Assembly: GCA_963752755.1 (NCBI GenBank)
Contig: CAVVZJ010000006.1
Span: 124,001-188,000, forward strand
DNA: 64,000 nucleotides
Direction: 5' to 3'
DNA from: CAVVZJ01 sp963752755
GTDB taxonomy: Bacteria; Planctomycetota; Planctomycetia; Isosphaerales; Isosphaeraceae
Shown here: piece after piece, positions 35,945 to 44,489 of the stretch
Layout of the letters: every line of letters starts with the position of its first letter
Numbering within the stretch: the stretch's first letter is position 1
Program-made: the position numbers and the translations under genes
Notes under the pieces: generated by a model
What the model was told of the DNA's origin: nothing
The model's input: only the letters and a program-made list of their open reading frames with translations
Database searches by the model: none

Positions 35945-36541
35945 ATGTCGCCGCTGGAGGACAACATCCCCGAGCCGCTCCGGAACCAGTTCGAAATCCA
36001 CGCGTGGCGTCATGCCTCGGCCATCCTCACCCGCGACTTCCCCGAAGAGTCGCGCGACATCATCGAGATCCTCTCCGACTTCCGGCTCCGACGCTCCGAC
36101 GTCGCCCGGGCCGGCGGCCGCAAGTCGCCGATCTCGGACTCCCTCGACCACCGGTTCTACGAGCGCGGCTGGGTCGAGAAGAAATTCGATACCAAGATCA
36201 TCATCGACCGGCACAGCTACGACTCGCCCACCCACAAGATCGATTGCTTCAAGAACCACGTCGCCCTGGAGGTCGAGTGGAACAACAAGGATCCGTTCTA
36301 CGACCGCGACCTCAACAACTTTCGCCTGCTCTTCGACCTCCGTGCCGTGAGCGTCGGCGTCATCGTCACCCGCGGCGACGAGCTCCAGGCCATCTTCGAC
36401 GAGATCGGCAAGGGAAGTTCCTACGGCAACTCGACCACCCACATGGGCAAATTGCTCCCGAAGATCGAGGGCGGCGGCGGGGGTGGCTGCCCGATCCTCG
36501 CCTTCGGCATCACTCGCCAACTCTACGATCCTCGGGCATGA
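35945..36541 (+). CDS. Type II restriction endonuclease, BglII/BstYI-like
   Basis: A 198-residue protein with FEIHAWRHASAILTRDFPEE, then SDSLDHRFYERGWVEKKFDT and the catalytic stretch KNHVALEVEWNNKDPFYDRD, with NNFRLLFDLRAVSVGVIVTR next. The D...E-V-E-W-N pattern is the active site of BglII and BstYI, which cut within GATC-containing hexamers. It is preceded by the CRISPR array and followed 7 bases later by a methyltransferase gene, a normal restriction-modification arrangement. The start could also be ATG 35941 in another frame, but only 35945 reads as protein. The target sequence is inferred from family, not shown. Confidence 0.8.
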   Translation: MSPLEDNIPEPLRNQFEIHAWRHASAILTRDFPEESRDIIEILSDFRLRRSDVARAGGRKSPISDSLDHRFYERGWVEKKFDTKIIIDRHSYDSPTHKIDCFKNHVALEVEWNNKDPFYDRDLNNFRLLFDLRAVSVGVIVTRGDELQAIFDEIGKGSSYGNSTTHMGKLLPKIEGGGGGGCPILAFGITRQLYDPRA

Positions 36542-36548
36542 TCGGGCC

Positions 36549-37199
36549 ATGCCTCCCCGCCGCCCCGACCCCGCCGCCCTCGACTTCCGCTCCCGCGTCT
36601 CCGGTCCCTTCGGAACCATCTACGCCGACCCGCCCTGGCAGTTCCTCAACCGCACCGGCAAGATGGCGCCCGAGCACCGGCGGCTCAACCGCTACCCGAC
36701 CCTGAGCCTGCCGGAGATCCTGGAGATTCCCGTCGGCGACGTCGCCGCCCCGCGGAGCCACCTCTCCCTCTGGGTGCCCAACGCGCTGCTCCGCGAGGGG
36801 CTGGAGGTGATGGAGGCCTGGGGCTTCACCTACAAGACGAACTTCGTCTGGTACAAGGTCCGCAAGGACGGCGGTCCGGACGGCCGTGGGGTGGGCTTCT
36901 ACTTCCGCAACGTCACCGAGATCCTCCTGTTCGGCACCCGCGGCGGCCTCCGCACCGGCCCGGCCGGGCGGCGGCAGGTGAACCTGCTCTCGACGCGCAA
37001 GCGCGAGCACTCGCGCAAGCCCGACGAGTTCCACGACCTGATCGCGTCGTGCAGCCCCGGCCCCTACCTGGAGCTGTTCGCCCGCAACCCGCGGCGCGGC
37101 TGGGTGCAGTGGGGCAACGAGATCGAGCAGGAGGTGGAGGACCTGCACGATCCCGCCATCGCAAGGCGAGTGGAGATGCGAGAACTCCTGGCCGCCTGA
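36549..37199 (+). CDS. MT-A70 family DNA adenine methyltransferase
   Basis: From ATG 36549: MPPRRPDPAALDFRSRVSGP, the catalytic DPPW in TIYADPPWQFLNRTGKMAPE, then SHLSLWVPNALLREGLEVME and WGFTYKTNFVWYKVRKDGG. The FHDLIASCSPGPYLELFARN block is the SAM-side motif. MT-A70 enzymes methylate N6-adenine in DNA or RNA. Encoded next to a BglII/BstYI-like endonuclease, it should protect the host's sites. It is intact, 216 residues, and 7 bases downstream of the endonuclease gene. Confidence 0.88.
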   Translation: MPPRRPDPAALDFRSRVSGPFGTIYADPPWQFLNRTGKMAPEHRRLNRYPTLSLPEILEIPVGDVAAPRSHLSLWVPNALLREGLEVMEAWGFTYKTNFVWYKVRKDGGPDGRGVGFYFRNVTEILLFGTRGGLRTGPAGRRQVNLLSTRKREHSRKPDEFHDLIASCSPGPYLELFARNPRRGWVQWGNEIEQEVEDLHDPAIARRVEMRELLAA

Positions 37200-37372
37200 C
37201 TCGCCACCGGCATCGGGGACCTCGTGCCGCGCGATATCGCGAGCCGGAATGGTCGTGAGGTCAATTCGATCTGGTTGCGCCTTCATGTGAACATTACTAC
37301 ACTTGCGATTCGTACGGGCACCGTGCCCGGACGACACGGGTCATTCACACCCACCGAGGAGGCACCCTCACC

Positions 37373-38164
37373 ATGAGCGGAGCCCGTCTCTGCCTGCACA
37401 GGGGCGGCCGGGAGGTCCCCAGGGAGTACCTCGCCACCGTCCCCACGCCCGCACCCTCGCGGCGCTGGCACCCTGTCGGCCACCACGCGTTCGTCGACGC
37501 GGTGGACGAGGCCCTGTCCGCACAGGGCTTCACCATCGAGCGGCGGCGCTACGGATTGTCGCAGGATGACGCCAAACTGTTCGGCGTCCTCGACCTCACG
37601 GTCCCCGTCGTCTCCGGCGTCACCGTGGCGGTCGGCATCCGCAACAGCCTCAATCAGACCTTCCCGTTGGGGTTCTGTGCCGGGCATCGCGTGTTCGTGT
37701 GTGACAACTTGGCATTTTCTGCTGAGTTGATGGTCAAGCGCAAGCTCACCTCGCGCGGCATGCTGCGCTTCCGCGACGACATCGCGGCCTGCGTCTCCGG
37801 GCTCGACGTCTTCAAACGCGCCGAGGAGCACCGCGTCCGCCGGATGCAGCTGGCCGACATCGGCGACACCGAGGCCGAGAGCTTCATGCTCCGCGCCCTG
37901 GAGCGTCGCCTGATCTCCCACCGCCTCGTCTACAAGCTGATCGAGGCGTGGCGGGAGCCGCCGTTCGAGGAGTTCGAATCAAGAACTCTTTGGTCGTTGT
38001 TCAACTGCTTCACGCTCGTCATGAGCGATCGGGCGAAGAGCAACGCCCAGCAGCACGCCCGCGACACGATGAGTCTCCAGGCGCTGTTGGCCCCCAAGGG
38101 TGCCAACGCGCCGGGGATGCTCGACGTGGATTGTGAGGTGATCGATGTCACGCAAGAAGCCTGA
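37373..38164 (+). CDS. DUF932 domain protein
   Basis: A 263-residue product with the DUF932 pattern: WHPVGHHAFVDAVDEALSAQ, LFGVLDLTVPVVSGVTVAVG, VGIRNSLNQTFPLGFCAGHR, VFVCDNLAFSAELMVKRKLT and RGMLRFRDDIAACVSGLDVF. Similar proteins occur on plasmids and phages and near recombinases, and their role is unknown. The middle RNS.....C.G..VFVCDN segment is characteristic. The stop overlaps the next small gene. It is intact and follows the restriction-modification pair by 173 bases. Confidence 0.75.
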   Translation: MSGARLCLHRGGREVPREYLATVPTPAPSRRWHPVGHHAFVDAVDEALSAQGFTIERRRYGLSQDDAKLFGVLDLTVPVVSGVTVAVGIRNSLNQTFPLGFCAGHRVFVCDNLAFSAELMVKRKLTSRGMLRFRDDIAACVSGLDVFKRAEEHRVRRMQLADIGDTEAESFMLRALERRLISHRLVYKLIEAWREPPFEEFESRTLWSLFNCFTLVMSDRAKSNAQQHARDTMSLQALLAPKGANAPGMLDVDCEVIDVTQEA

Positions 38165-38312
38165 GGCCAACGGCGACGCCGTCGAACCACCGCTGCCGGT
38201 CGATGATCCGGCTCCGGAGGGCGAGAAGCCCAACATGCCGTGCTTCGTCGCCCGCTATTCGCTCATCCGCGCCTGCGTCTGGGCGAATCCGAGCGAGATG
38301 TCTTGTCCATAA
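38145..38312 (+). CDS. Small hypothetical protein after DUF932
   Basis: ATG 38145 lies inside the end of the DUF932 gene. The 55-residue product MSRKKPEANGDAVEPPLPVD ends ACVWANPSEMSCP before TAA 38310. It has a charged, Pro-rich N-terminus and no recognised family. Overlap with DUF932 suggests coupling, but a frame of this length could also be the start of a longer gene lost to an indel. It is followed by a strong hairpin at 38335-38360. Confidence 0.3.
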   Translation: MSRKKPEANGDAVEPPLPVDDPAPEGEKPNMPCFVARYSLIRACVWANPSEMSCP

Positions 38313-38334
38313 TGCCCCTCGAAGCGCGAATGAC

Positions 38335-38360
38335 GAGAGGAGCCCCACCGGGCTCCTCTC
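38335..38360. terminator. Hairpin between convergent genes
   Basis: An 11-bp perfect stem (GAGAGGAGCCC with GGGCTCCTCTC) around a CACC loop. It lies between the DUF932 operon (plus) and the recombinase (minus), so it can serve both directions. No long T-run follows on either side. Termination is inferred from position and stem strength. Confidence 0.6.
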
Positions 38361-38422
38361 CTCCCCAATGATTCATCCCCAGGGGCCAGCCCCTCCTCAT
38401 AAAATCGAATCGCTCTTTCACT

Positions 38423-40363
38423 TCATTGCGTGTAGGCACCAAAATCTCCCGATCCCCGTCTGTGGGACGGTCGTGTCAGTGACTCGGGCGGCGAACGACG
38501 CCGATGCTCGCGCAGCCAACGGCGCAGGCGGCGCAACCTCGCCTGCTCGCTCCGCCCGCCCCGCACGACCCAGCAGGCCCGAGGCCCGATCCCCTCGCGG
38601 CGGGCGTCCAGCCAGCCGCGTCGGATCCATGTGTTCAGCGTGGCGGGGTGCATCCCCAAATGCCGTGCCAACGCCGAAGCCCACCACTCCCCCGGCGCCA
38701 ACGCCGCGGCCGACCCGGGACTCGAGGGACGCCGCTTCACCAGGCCGTGGCGCTGGAGCTGGGCCTCGACGACATCCCGAGTGAAGCCGCCCCGGCCCGA
38801 GCAGGAGTTCCAGCCCTCGGCGTTGAGCCGCTCGGCGATCTGCGGTGTGCTCAGCCCCGAACGGCGGAGCTCGACCATGCGGCCCAGGAGCTGTTCATGG
38901 TCGCGAAGTTGCTCGAATCGGGCGACCGGGCGGATCAGCTCGTGTCGGCTCGTCATCCCGCCGGCCCAGTGGATTGTCAGGTCCAGATATTCGCTGTCTC
39001 CCCGGACGGCCACCTCCACACGCTCGACCAGATGCCGCACGATCGCCTTGCGATCCGCGGCCTCCGTGCTCGGCGCCTGCCAGAGGGCCGTCAGGTCGGC
39101 GCCCAGGCGCGGATGGCCGCGCGGTCCTCCGCCGTCAGCGGCCTCGGATGGCGGCGGAGGAACGCCTCGTAGTCGTCCTCGACCCGACGTTGCTCCTGCA
39201 GGGCCGCCTCCCAGCGCCGCTCCAGTTCCCGGCCCACCAGGCGGTTCTCCGGCTCCACGGCGTGATACTGCCGAGCGGCCCGGTCCGCCTCGTAGGCGGC
39301 CCGCTCCCGCCGATGGCGCCAGTGCTGGTCGATCCGCCGCCGCTCCTCCTCGATGTCCTCCGCCGCGGCCAGGCTCGCCTCCAGGGCCGCCGGCTCGAGC
39401 GCCTCCAGGACCCGCCGCCCGACGAACTCGTCGAGTACCGCACCGGACGTCACCTGACAGATGGGCTCCCCGTACTCCCTCCAGCGTTGGGAGCAGATGT
39501 AGTGAGGGCGTTGCCTGGACCCGCGGTAGTTCACCATCATCCGCAACCCGCAGCGACCACAGAACAGCACGCCCGGCAGCAGGGCCGCGCCGCCGCGGGG
39601 CGCACCCCGCGAATCCATGCGAGCCCGGTTCTCGGCGAGTTGATCCCGGTTCTTCTGGAACTGCTCCCAGCTGATATAGGCCGGGCAGTGGCCCCGGATC
39701 AGGACCCCGGGAACCTCGGAGGCGGACCGGCCCGAGGGGCGACGGCTCCCACGCCCGCGAGAACGCCCGTAGGTGTACGCCCCGGCGTAGAGCGGGTGTC
39801 GCAGGATGTTCGTCAGCGTCGTGCGGTTCGGCCGCCGCCACTCCAGGTTCCCCCGATTGGGGCCCTGGTGGGGGCGGACCCCGAGTCGGATCCCGTGCGC
39901 GACGAGGTACCTCAGGAGCTTGTGAGTGGTCTTGAGCTCGTCGAACTTCTCGAAGATCAAGCGGACGACCGCCCGGACCTCCTCGTCGGGATCCAGCGCG
40001 AACTCGCCGGTCGGGAGCCGGACGTAGCCGATCGGCGGGTGGCCATACAGCTCGCCGCGCCCGGCCTTGTTTCGCCGGCCCTGATCCATCCGACTCTTGA
40101 GGATATGAAGCTCAGCTTCGCTCATCGTCCCCTTGAGCCCCAGGAGCAGCCGATCGTTGTAGTCCGACGGGTCGTAGAGCCCATCCTGATCGGCCAGGAG
40201 CGTCTCGAACAGGGCGCACAGCTCCAGCAAGTGGTACCAGTCCTTGCACGAGCGTGCCAGCCGGCTCATCTCCCAGCCGAGGACCAGGCCCACGCGATCC
40301 AGGCCGACCTCCGCCATCAGGCGCTGGAAGCCGGGGCGTCCCTCGGCGGACTGGGCGCTGTGA
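38423..40363 (-). pseudogene. Large serine recombinase, main part (split by IS5)
   Basis: Continues the recombinase begun at 41530 after the IS5-family insertion. After the target TCA the frame reads HSAQSAEGRPGFQRLMAEVG, VLGWEMSRLARSCKDWYHLL, completing the resolvase fold. The recombinase domain follows (DPSDYNDRLLLGLKGTMSEA, AGRGELYGHPPIGYVRLPTG, TLTNILRHPLYAGAYTYGRS). Next are the zinc ribbon VLFCGRCGLRMMVNYRGSRQ with HYICSQRW and coiled coils. A frameshift near 39110 joins a C-terminal part containing RHLVERVEVAVRGDSEYLDL and an HTH (LSTPQIAERLNAEGWNSCSG). It ends at 38423. Such enzymes integrate or excise islands. It is inactive while split. Confidence 0.88.
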
Positions 40364-41261
40364 GAGTCTGTTCCAAAAGGGGCGTCGGCTGTAGTTTGGG
40401 GGGATGGAACGCAAAGCCTACCCCAGCGACCTGACCGACGCCCAGTGGCGCCTCCTCGCTTCCCTGATCCCCGAGGCCAAGCCCGGCGGCAGGCCCCGCA
40501 AGTACGAGATGCGCGAGGTCATCAATGGCCTGCTCTACCTCAACCGCGAGGGCTGTTCCTGGCGGGCGTTGCCCCACGACCTGCCCCACTGGAAGACCTG
40601 CTACAACTTCTTCCGCCGGTTCGAGGCCGACGGCACCTGGGACGCCCTGGTCGCCGCGTTGCGGGGGGAGGTGCGGACGAAGCTCGGGCGCGCGCCGACG
40701 CCCAGCGGCGCCTGCATCGATAGCCAGTCGGCCAAGACGGCGCACGGCGGGGCCGAGGTCGGCGTCGATGGCGGCAAGATGGTGCGGGGCCGCAAGCGAC
40801 ATATCGTCACCGACACGCTGGGGTTGCTGCTGATCGTCGTGGTCACCGCGGCGAACCTCGACGACGGGGCGACGGCGCCGCGGCTGCTGGCCGGTCTGCC
40901 CGCCGTGACGTTCCCCCGGCTGGCCGTGGTGTGGGCGGACCGGAAGTACCGCAACTCCCGGCTCGACGCCTGGCTGTCGGGCCAGGACCGGCTCCGCGTG
41001 GAGGTGAGCTCGAAGCCCGAGGGCGAGCGGGGGTTCAAGCCGCTGAAGGTGCGGTGGGTGGTCGAGCAGACCTTCGGCTGCCTGCTGCGGTGGCGGCGGC
41101 TGGTGCGGGACTTCGAGCGGCTGCCGGAGACGAGCGCGGCGATGGTCAAGCTCAGCTCGATCCATCGGATGGTCCGCCGTGCCCGGCCGCCGCGATGGCG
41201 GAAGAAATTCCGCTACAAGCGGCCGCCCAAAGCGGCCGCTTGAGTCTTTTGGAACAGTCTC
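40364..41261 (+). mobile_element. IS5-family element inside the serine recombinase
   Basis: The 898-bp element has inverted ends GAGTCTGTTCCAAAAG (40364-40379) and CTTTTGGAACAGTCTC (41246-41261), with one mismatch. A 3-bp duplication TGA lies at 40361-40363 and 41262-41264, the TNA type known for some IS5 subgroups. Removing the element with one TGA restores the recombinase frame as GHSAQSAEGRPGF. One intact transposase gene is inside. Confidence 0.93.
40404..41243 (+). CDS. IS5-family transposase
   Basis: An intact 279-residue protein: MERKAYPSDLTDAQWRLLAS, the DUF4096 region with CSWRALPHDLPHWKTCYNFF, then CIDSQSAKTAHGGAEVGVDG (first catalytic Asp), VVWADRKYRNSRLDAWLSGQ and, near the C-terminus, RWVVEQTFGCLLRWRRLVRD with the catalytic Glu. 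The pattern fits IS5 elements of the IS427/IS1031 type. The start is 40 bases inside the left terminal repeat. It appears able to transpose. Confidence 0.93.
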   Translation: MERKAYPSDLTDAQWRLLASLIPEAKPGGRPRKYEMREVINGLLYLNREGCSWRALPHDLPHWKTCYNFFRRFEADGTWDALVAALRGEVRTKLGRAPTPSGACIDSQSAKTAHGGAEVGVDGGKMVRGRKRHIVTDTLGLLLIVVVTAANLDDGATAPRLLAGLPAVTFPRLAVVWADRKYRNSRLDAWLSGQDRLRVEVSSKPEGERGFKPLKVRWVVEQTFGCLLRWRRLVRDFERLPETSAAMVKLSSIHRMVRRARPPRWRKKFRYKRPPKAAA

Positions 41262-41530
41262 TGACCGAGATCCTCGTCGATGATCAGGATGCGGTCCCGC
41301 GGCCAGCCCCAGGCGGATGCATAACGGGCCAGGTCATACTGCAAGGCGGTCGACTCGCGATTGCAGGCGACCTGCTGGAGGGTGGACTGCCGGACGTAGA
41401 CGATGGCCAGCCGCTCGACGTGACGGGCCTGGATCTTCTGCACGGGCCCGAGCGCCGTGGGTATCGACCGGGACGACTCGACGTCGGGATGGGCTCGGTC
41501 TCCGACGGAGGCGGGCTCAGGAGGGATCAT
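41262..41530 (-). pseudogene. Large serine recombinase, N-terminal part
   Basis: ATG 41530 opens MIPPEPASVGDRAHPDVESS. The catalytic Ser lies in ERLAIVYVRQSTLQQVACNR, followed by QYDLARYASAWGWPRDRILI and IDEDLG, where the IS5-family element interrupts. The catalytic serine and Arg-containing strand are those of the resolvase domain. The rest of the protein is at 38423-40363. The start overlaps the end of a small upstream frame. Confidence 0.85.
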
Positions 41531-41784
41531 GCCGCCCCTCCCTTCGTGGCGTTCTGGTCGCGTCCCAGTGCCGGGCGATGATCCGGCTCAGGGTCCGGAG
41601 GATCTCCCGACGGGTCGTGGGCGGCAGGGCCGCCCAGAGCCGATCGGTCCGGAGTCGTCCCGTGTCCGCGGGGCGCGGGGGGGAGCAGTTCGAGCGAAGG
41701 TGTTGTCCATGAGTCTGCTCCGGTCAGGGATCGAGGATGCGAGCGCCACCACTGGGCCAACTCCAGCAGGGCTCCCACCGCCAC
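41517..41784 (-). CDS. Small gene upstream of the recombinase (frameshifted)
   Basis: Parts read as TTPSLELLPPAPRGHGTTP and, after a frameshift near 41650, LWAALPPTTRREILRTLSRI then IARHWDATRTPRREGRHDPS, ending at 41517 inside the recombinase start. The helical TTRREILRTLSRIIARH segment looks like a real protein, and similar small genes are placed ahead of serine recombinases in this group. The function is unknown. The exact start is unclear because of the frame change. Confidence 0.4.
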
Positions 41785-41840
41785 TATAGGGGTCGGAGGA
41801 CTCTGGTGAGAATCCGAGTCTGGATGGGTAGTGTGGTCCA

Positions 41841-42020
41841 GTGACCGAGCAGGGCATCCGCTACCAGACGACGATCAGTCGCCTGTACATGGGTTCCGAC
41901 CAGTGCTGGCACTCCACCGCGAGCTTCGGCTACCGCGACCTGCCCATCGTGGAGAAGGTCGCCGCCGCGGCGTTCCAGTGGATCGCCGAGCGGCTGGCCG
42001 AGAACGACGTGCCGTTCTGA
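41841..42020 (+). CDS. Small hypothetical protein, possible GTG start
   Basis: A 59-codon frame: VTEQGIRYQTTISRLYMGSD, QCWHSTASFGYRDLPIVEKV, AAAAFQWIAERLAENDVPF, then TGA. The compact alpha/beta composition and the ending WIAERLAENDVPF look genuine. Similar small proteins occur near DUF932 genes on plasmids, but that is a recollection, not shown here. The GTG start is the only candidate just upstream; the gene might be a 3' fragment of a longer one. It is followed by a strong terminator-like hairpin. Confidence 0.4.
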   Translation: MTEQGIRYQTTISRLYMGSDQCWHSTASFGYRDLPIVEKVAAAAFQWIAERLAENDVPF

Positions 42021-42074
42021 GCCGCACCGAGCCGTCATCTCTTCGGTGCACCCCTCGGTGCCACGCAATGACCA

Positions 42075-42104
42075 GAGCCCGCAGTCGGAAACGACTGCGG
42101 GCTC
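42075..42104. terminator. Strong hairpin with GAAA loop
   Basis: A 13-bp perfect stem, GAGCCCGCAGTCG (42075-42087) with CGACTGCGGGCTC (42092-42104), closed by a GAAA tetraloop. It lies 55 bases downstream of the stop at 42020 and upstream of the gene at 42175. There is no T-run. A terminator role is likely. Confidence 0.7.
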
Positions 42105-42174
42105 CTCTCCGATGCGACAACCGGGCGTCGATGACACCCGACTCTCGCACCAACTCAAGATACCACCACCCTGC

Positions 42175-43332
42175 ATGTTCCGCCGCCTCTTCCACCCCGA
42201 CCGCTTCCTCCGCGCCGTCGCCGGCACCGGACCGTTCCGCGACTACTGCCGCGCGCGGGGCCTCGCCTTCGACGCGACCGCGGAGGAGCCGGGCGCGGTG
42301 GACCTCGCCGCCCGCTGGCGCGCGGCCGTGGCGGCGCTGCCCGAGCCGCGGCGCGCGGAGATCGAGCTGGAGCTGGCGCAGGTCAACGACCTGGCCCACC
42401 GCGACGCCATCTACCACCTCATCGACGCCTGCGCCGGCAACGGCCTGCCCTCGGACCTCATCCCCGGTGAGGCGGCGCAGGCGCTCTGGTTCCTCGTGCA
42501 TCGCCCCGAGGTCTTCCAGGAGGTCTTCTTCCACGAGGAGATCGCCGAGAGCGAGGCCTGGCACCACGCCGCCGGCCTGCCCGGCGTCGCGCTGGACGAC
42601 CACGCCGTCGCCCGCGCCGCCTTCGAGGCGGCGCTGGGGCGGTTCTTCCGTGTGTCGGAAGGAACCGGCCGGTTCTGCGCCTCGCGGAGCTACCGGTTCG
42701 TCGCACCCGACTGCCACCTGTTCGTCGGCTTCGTCTCCGACCGGCTGCGGCTCCTCGACGCCTTCAGCCAGGAGGGCCGCCACCGCCCGCACCGCGTCCT
42801 GCCGGCCAACCGGGTGCTGCTGGCGTACTACCCGGTCGACGGCGCCGTGCTGCTGAAGGGCCGGCTGCGGGCACGCTCCAAGGTCCACGCGCTCTTGCGG
42901 TCGCTGTCGCGGGCGGTGCTCGGCACGCCGGTGGACGAGCGGAGCCTCGGCGGCCGCTTCGACCTGGACCGGCTGCTGGCGCGGTTCGACCCGCCGCTGC
43001 CGGAGGGCTTCACGATGGTGCGGCTCAAGGCGCTGGAGCTGGCCTACCCGCCGACGAAGGGGCGCAGGAGAATCCGCTTGGAGACGAACGCCGCCGACAC
43101 CCAGTTCGCCGTGGCCGAGATGGTCGAGGAGCACGTCGCCCGCGAGGAGTTGCGGGATCGCCTGCACGTCGTGTACGCCGAGTTGCAGGCGCGGCTGGAG
43201 GTGCGGGGCCGGGGCAAGAACCTGTTCGTGCGGCTGTGGCCGGACCGGTGCAGCCTGAACCCGACGCCCGCCGCCGAGACGCTGCGTCGGAGTTTGCGTT
43301 CCTGGGGCCTCGAGCATGCGCCGCAGCCTTGA
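42175..43332 (+). CDS. Unrecognised protein, first of a coupled pair
   Basis: A 385-residue soluble protein starting MFRRLFHPDRFLRAVAGTGP. The N-terminal half is helical and acidic (EIELELAQVNDLAHRDAIYH; HRPEVFQEVFFHEEIAESEA). The middle has a compact alpha/beta stretch (HLFVGFVSDRLRLLDAFSQE, ANRVLLAYYPVDGAVLLKGR), and the C-terminal half has FTMVRLKALELAYPPTKGRR and VRLWPDRCSLNPTP. No catalytic motif is obvious. The stop overlaps the next gene's start by 17 bases. No family is recognised. The high GC content matches neighbours, so it is well adapted to the host. Confidence 0.55.
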   Translation: MFRRLFHPDRFLRAVAGTGPFRDYCRARGLAFDATAEEPGAVDLAARWRAAVAALPEPRRAEIELELAQVNDLAHRDAIYHLIDACAGNGLPSDLIPGEAAQALWFLVHRPEVFQEVFFHEEIAESEAWHHAAGLPGVALDDHAVARAAFEAALGRFFRVSEGTGRFCASRSYRFVAPDCHLFVGFVSDRLRLLDAFSQEGRHRPHRVLPANRVLLAYYPVDGAVLLKGRLRARSKVHALLRSLSRAVLGTPVDERSLGGRFDLDRLLARFDPPLPEGFTMVRLKALELAYPPTKGRRRIRLETNAADTQFAVAEMVEEHVAREELRDRLHVVYAELQARLEVRGRGKNLFVRLWPDRCSLNPTPAAETLRRSLRSWGLEHAPQP

Positions 43333-44227
43333 AGTCGTTCTCGGCCTGCTGGACACCGAGGTGCCCGCCCTCCTCTCGGCGGAGGACTTCGCCGGGCCGA
43401 TGGCGCCGTCGCTGGACCTCTTCGAGCGGATGGGGTTCCTGCCGGCCGAGCCGGGGATGAACCCGGTGCCGAGCTGCCAGCACTGCCTGGCCGGCACGCC
43501 GTATCGCCTGGCCGGTCGCCACCACTGCAACTGCTGCGGGGAGGAGGTTTCGCTCGTCGCCCTCCAGATCCGCCGCTTGGAGCCGGAGCCGCTGCTCGGC
43601 TGCCTCGCGAGAGTGTGGGGGCTGTGCGGCGGAGTCGTGCGGCTCGCCGACGGGCTCTGGCGGCTGGGGAGCCTGGAGGAGGGGGCGCAGGCGACCGAGT
43701 GCTTCTACCTCCGGGGCGAGAACCTGCCGGATGCGTCTCGTCGTCGCCTGCTCGCGTACCGGAGCGTGATCGTGCTCCACGGCAAGCCTCGCCGGCCGGA
43801 GATCGAAGGGTACGCCGGACGCTATCTGGCGCTCGTCGACGTGCTCTGCGTCGAGGAGTACCGGCTGGTGGCGACGTCTCTGCTTACCTCAGAGCGGCGG
43901 GGCGGCGTGATCCGGTTCGACCGCCGGACCGGGGCGCTCTACGCGGGCGATGAGTTGCTCGGCCGCATCCCGCCGGGCAGCCGGGAGTTCCACCTGATCG
44001 CGATGCTGGCTGACTACCCCGGCGAGGTGGTGCCGTACGCCGAGCTGAAGCGGCACGTCGGCGCCGCGACCGGCTCGCGGGACGAGACGGAGGAGGCGAC
44101 GTTTTGTCACAAACTCAAATCTCGGATCAAGCACGCCCATGGCATCACCATCATCGATCGCTTGATCCGCACCGACCGCCGGGGTGGTGGCTACCTGCTG
44201 GAAGCGGCGTTAGAGTTTCGGTCGTAA
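43316..44227 (+). CDS. Unrecognised protein with Cys cluster and winged helix
   Basis: A 303-residue product overlapping its upstream neighbour. Near residue 55 a Cys/His cluster (PSCQHCLAGTPYRLAGRHHC then NCCGEEV) probably binds zinc. The middle is alpha/beta. The C-terminal ~90 residues form an OmpR/PhoB-like winged helix: REFHLIAMLADYPGEVVPYA, ELKRHVGAATGS, CHKLKSRIKHAHGITIIDRL and TDRRGGGYLLEAALE. It is likely a DNA-binding regulator or a protein that couples DNA binding to the unknown activity of the neighbour. No receiver domain or membrane segment is seen. Confidence 0.6.
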   Translation: MRRSLEVVLGLLDTEVPALLSAEDFAGPMAPSLDLFERMGFLPAEPGMNPVPSCQHCLAGTPYRLAGRHHCNCCGEEVSLVALQIRRLEPEPLLGCLARVWGLCGGVVRLADGLWRLGSLEEGAQATECFYLRGENLPDASRRRLLAYRSVIVLHGKPRRPEIEGYAGRYLALVDVLCVEEYRLVATSLLTSERRGGVIRFDRRTGALYAGDELLGRIPPGSREFHLIAMLADYPGEVVPYAELKRHVGAATGSRDETEEATFCHKLKSRIKHAHGITIIDRLIRTDRRGGGYLLEAALEFRS

Positions 44228-44282
44228 GTCGCATCGAATGCTCGATATCCGAACCATCCCACAGGGTTCGACGAGATCTCGG

Positions 44283-44405
44283 TTTGGCGGACCGAAGCAC
44301 CCAAGGGCCTATGCTCATCAATGAAGTTGTGTCGGTGAGGTGCGTCCCTGGGATTGGACCAGTCGGGTGTTGCCGTCATGGTACGGCGAACGCCTCGGCC
44401 TGACG
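44283..44405. repeat. Diverged ~125-bp repeat, copy A
   Basis: Aligns with 51135-51260. Shared blocks include GGACCGAAGCACCCAA, ATGCTCATCAATGA (here) against ATGCTCAACAATGA (copy B), ATTGGACC, GTCATGGTA and CCTCGG.CTGACG. Estimated identity is moderate, perhaps 70 per cent; it was not computed. It lies in the convergent gap after the winged-helix gene and before the PTS gene. It is probably a decayed element or a family repeat. Confidence 0.6.
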
Positions 44406-44489
44406 ACGGCAAACTGCGGTATGCCTGATCCGAGGTTGCAAACCATGCGCGATTGGGAACGTTCCCGAGGTGCGCCGTCGCCTCTCGCG

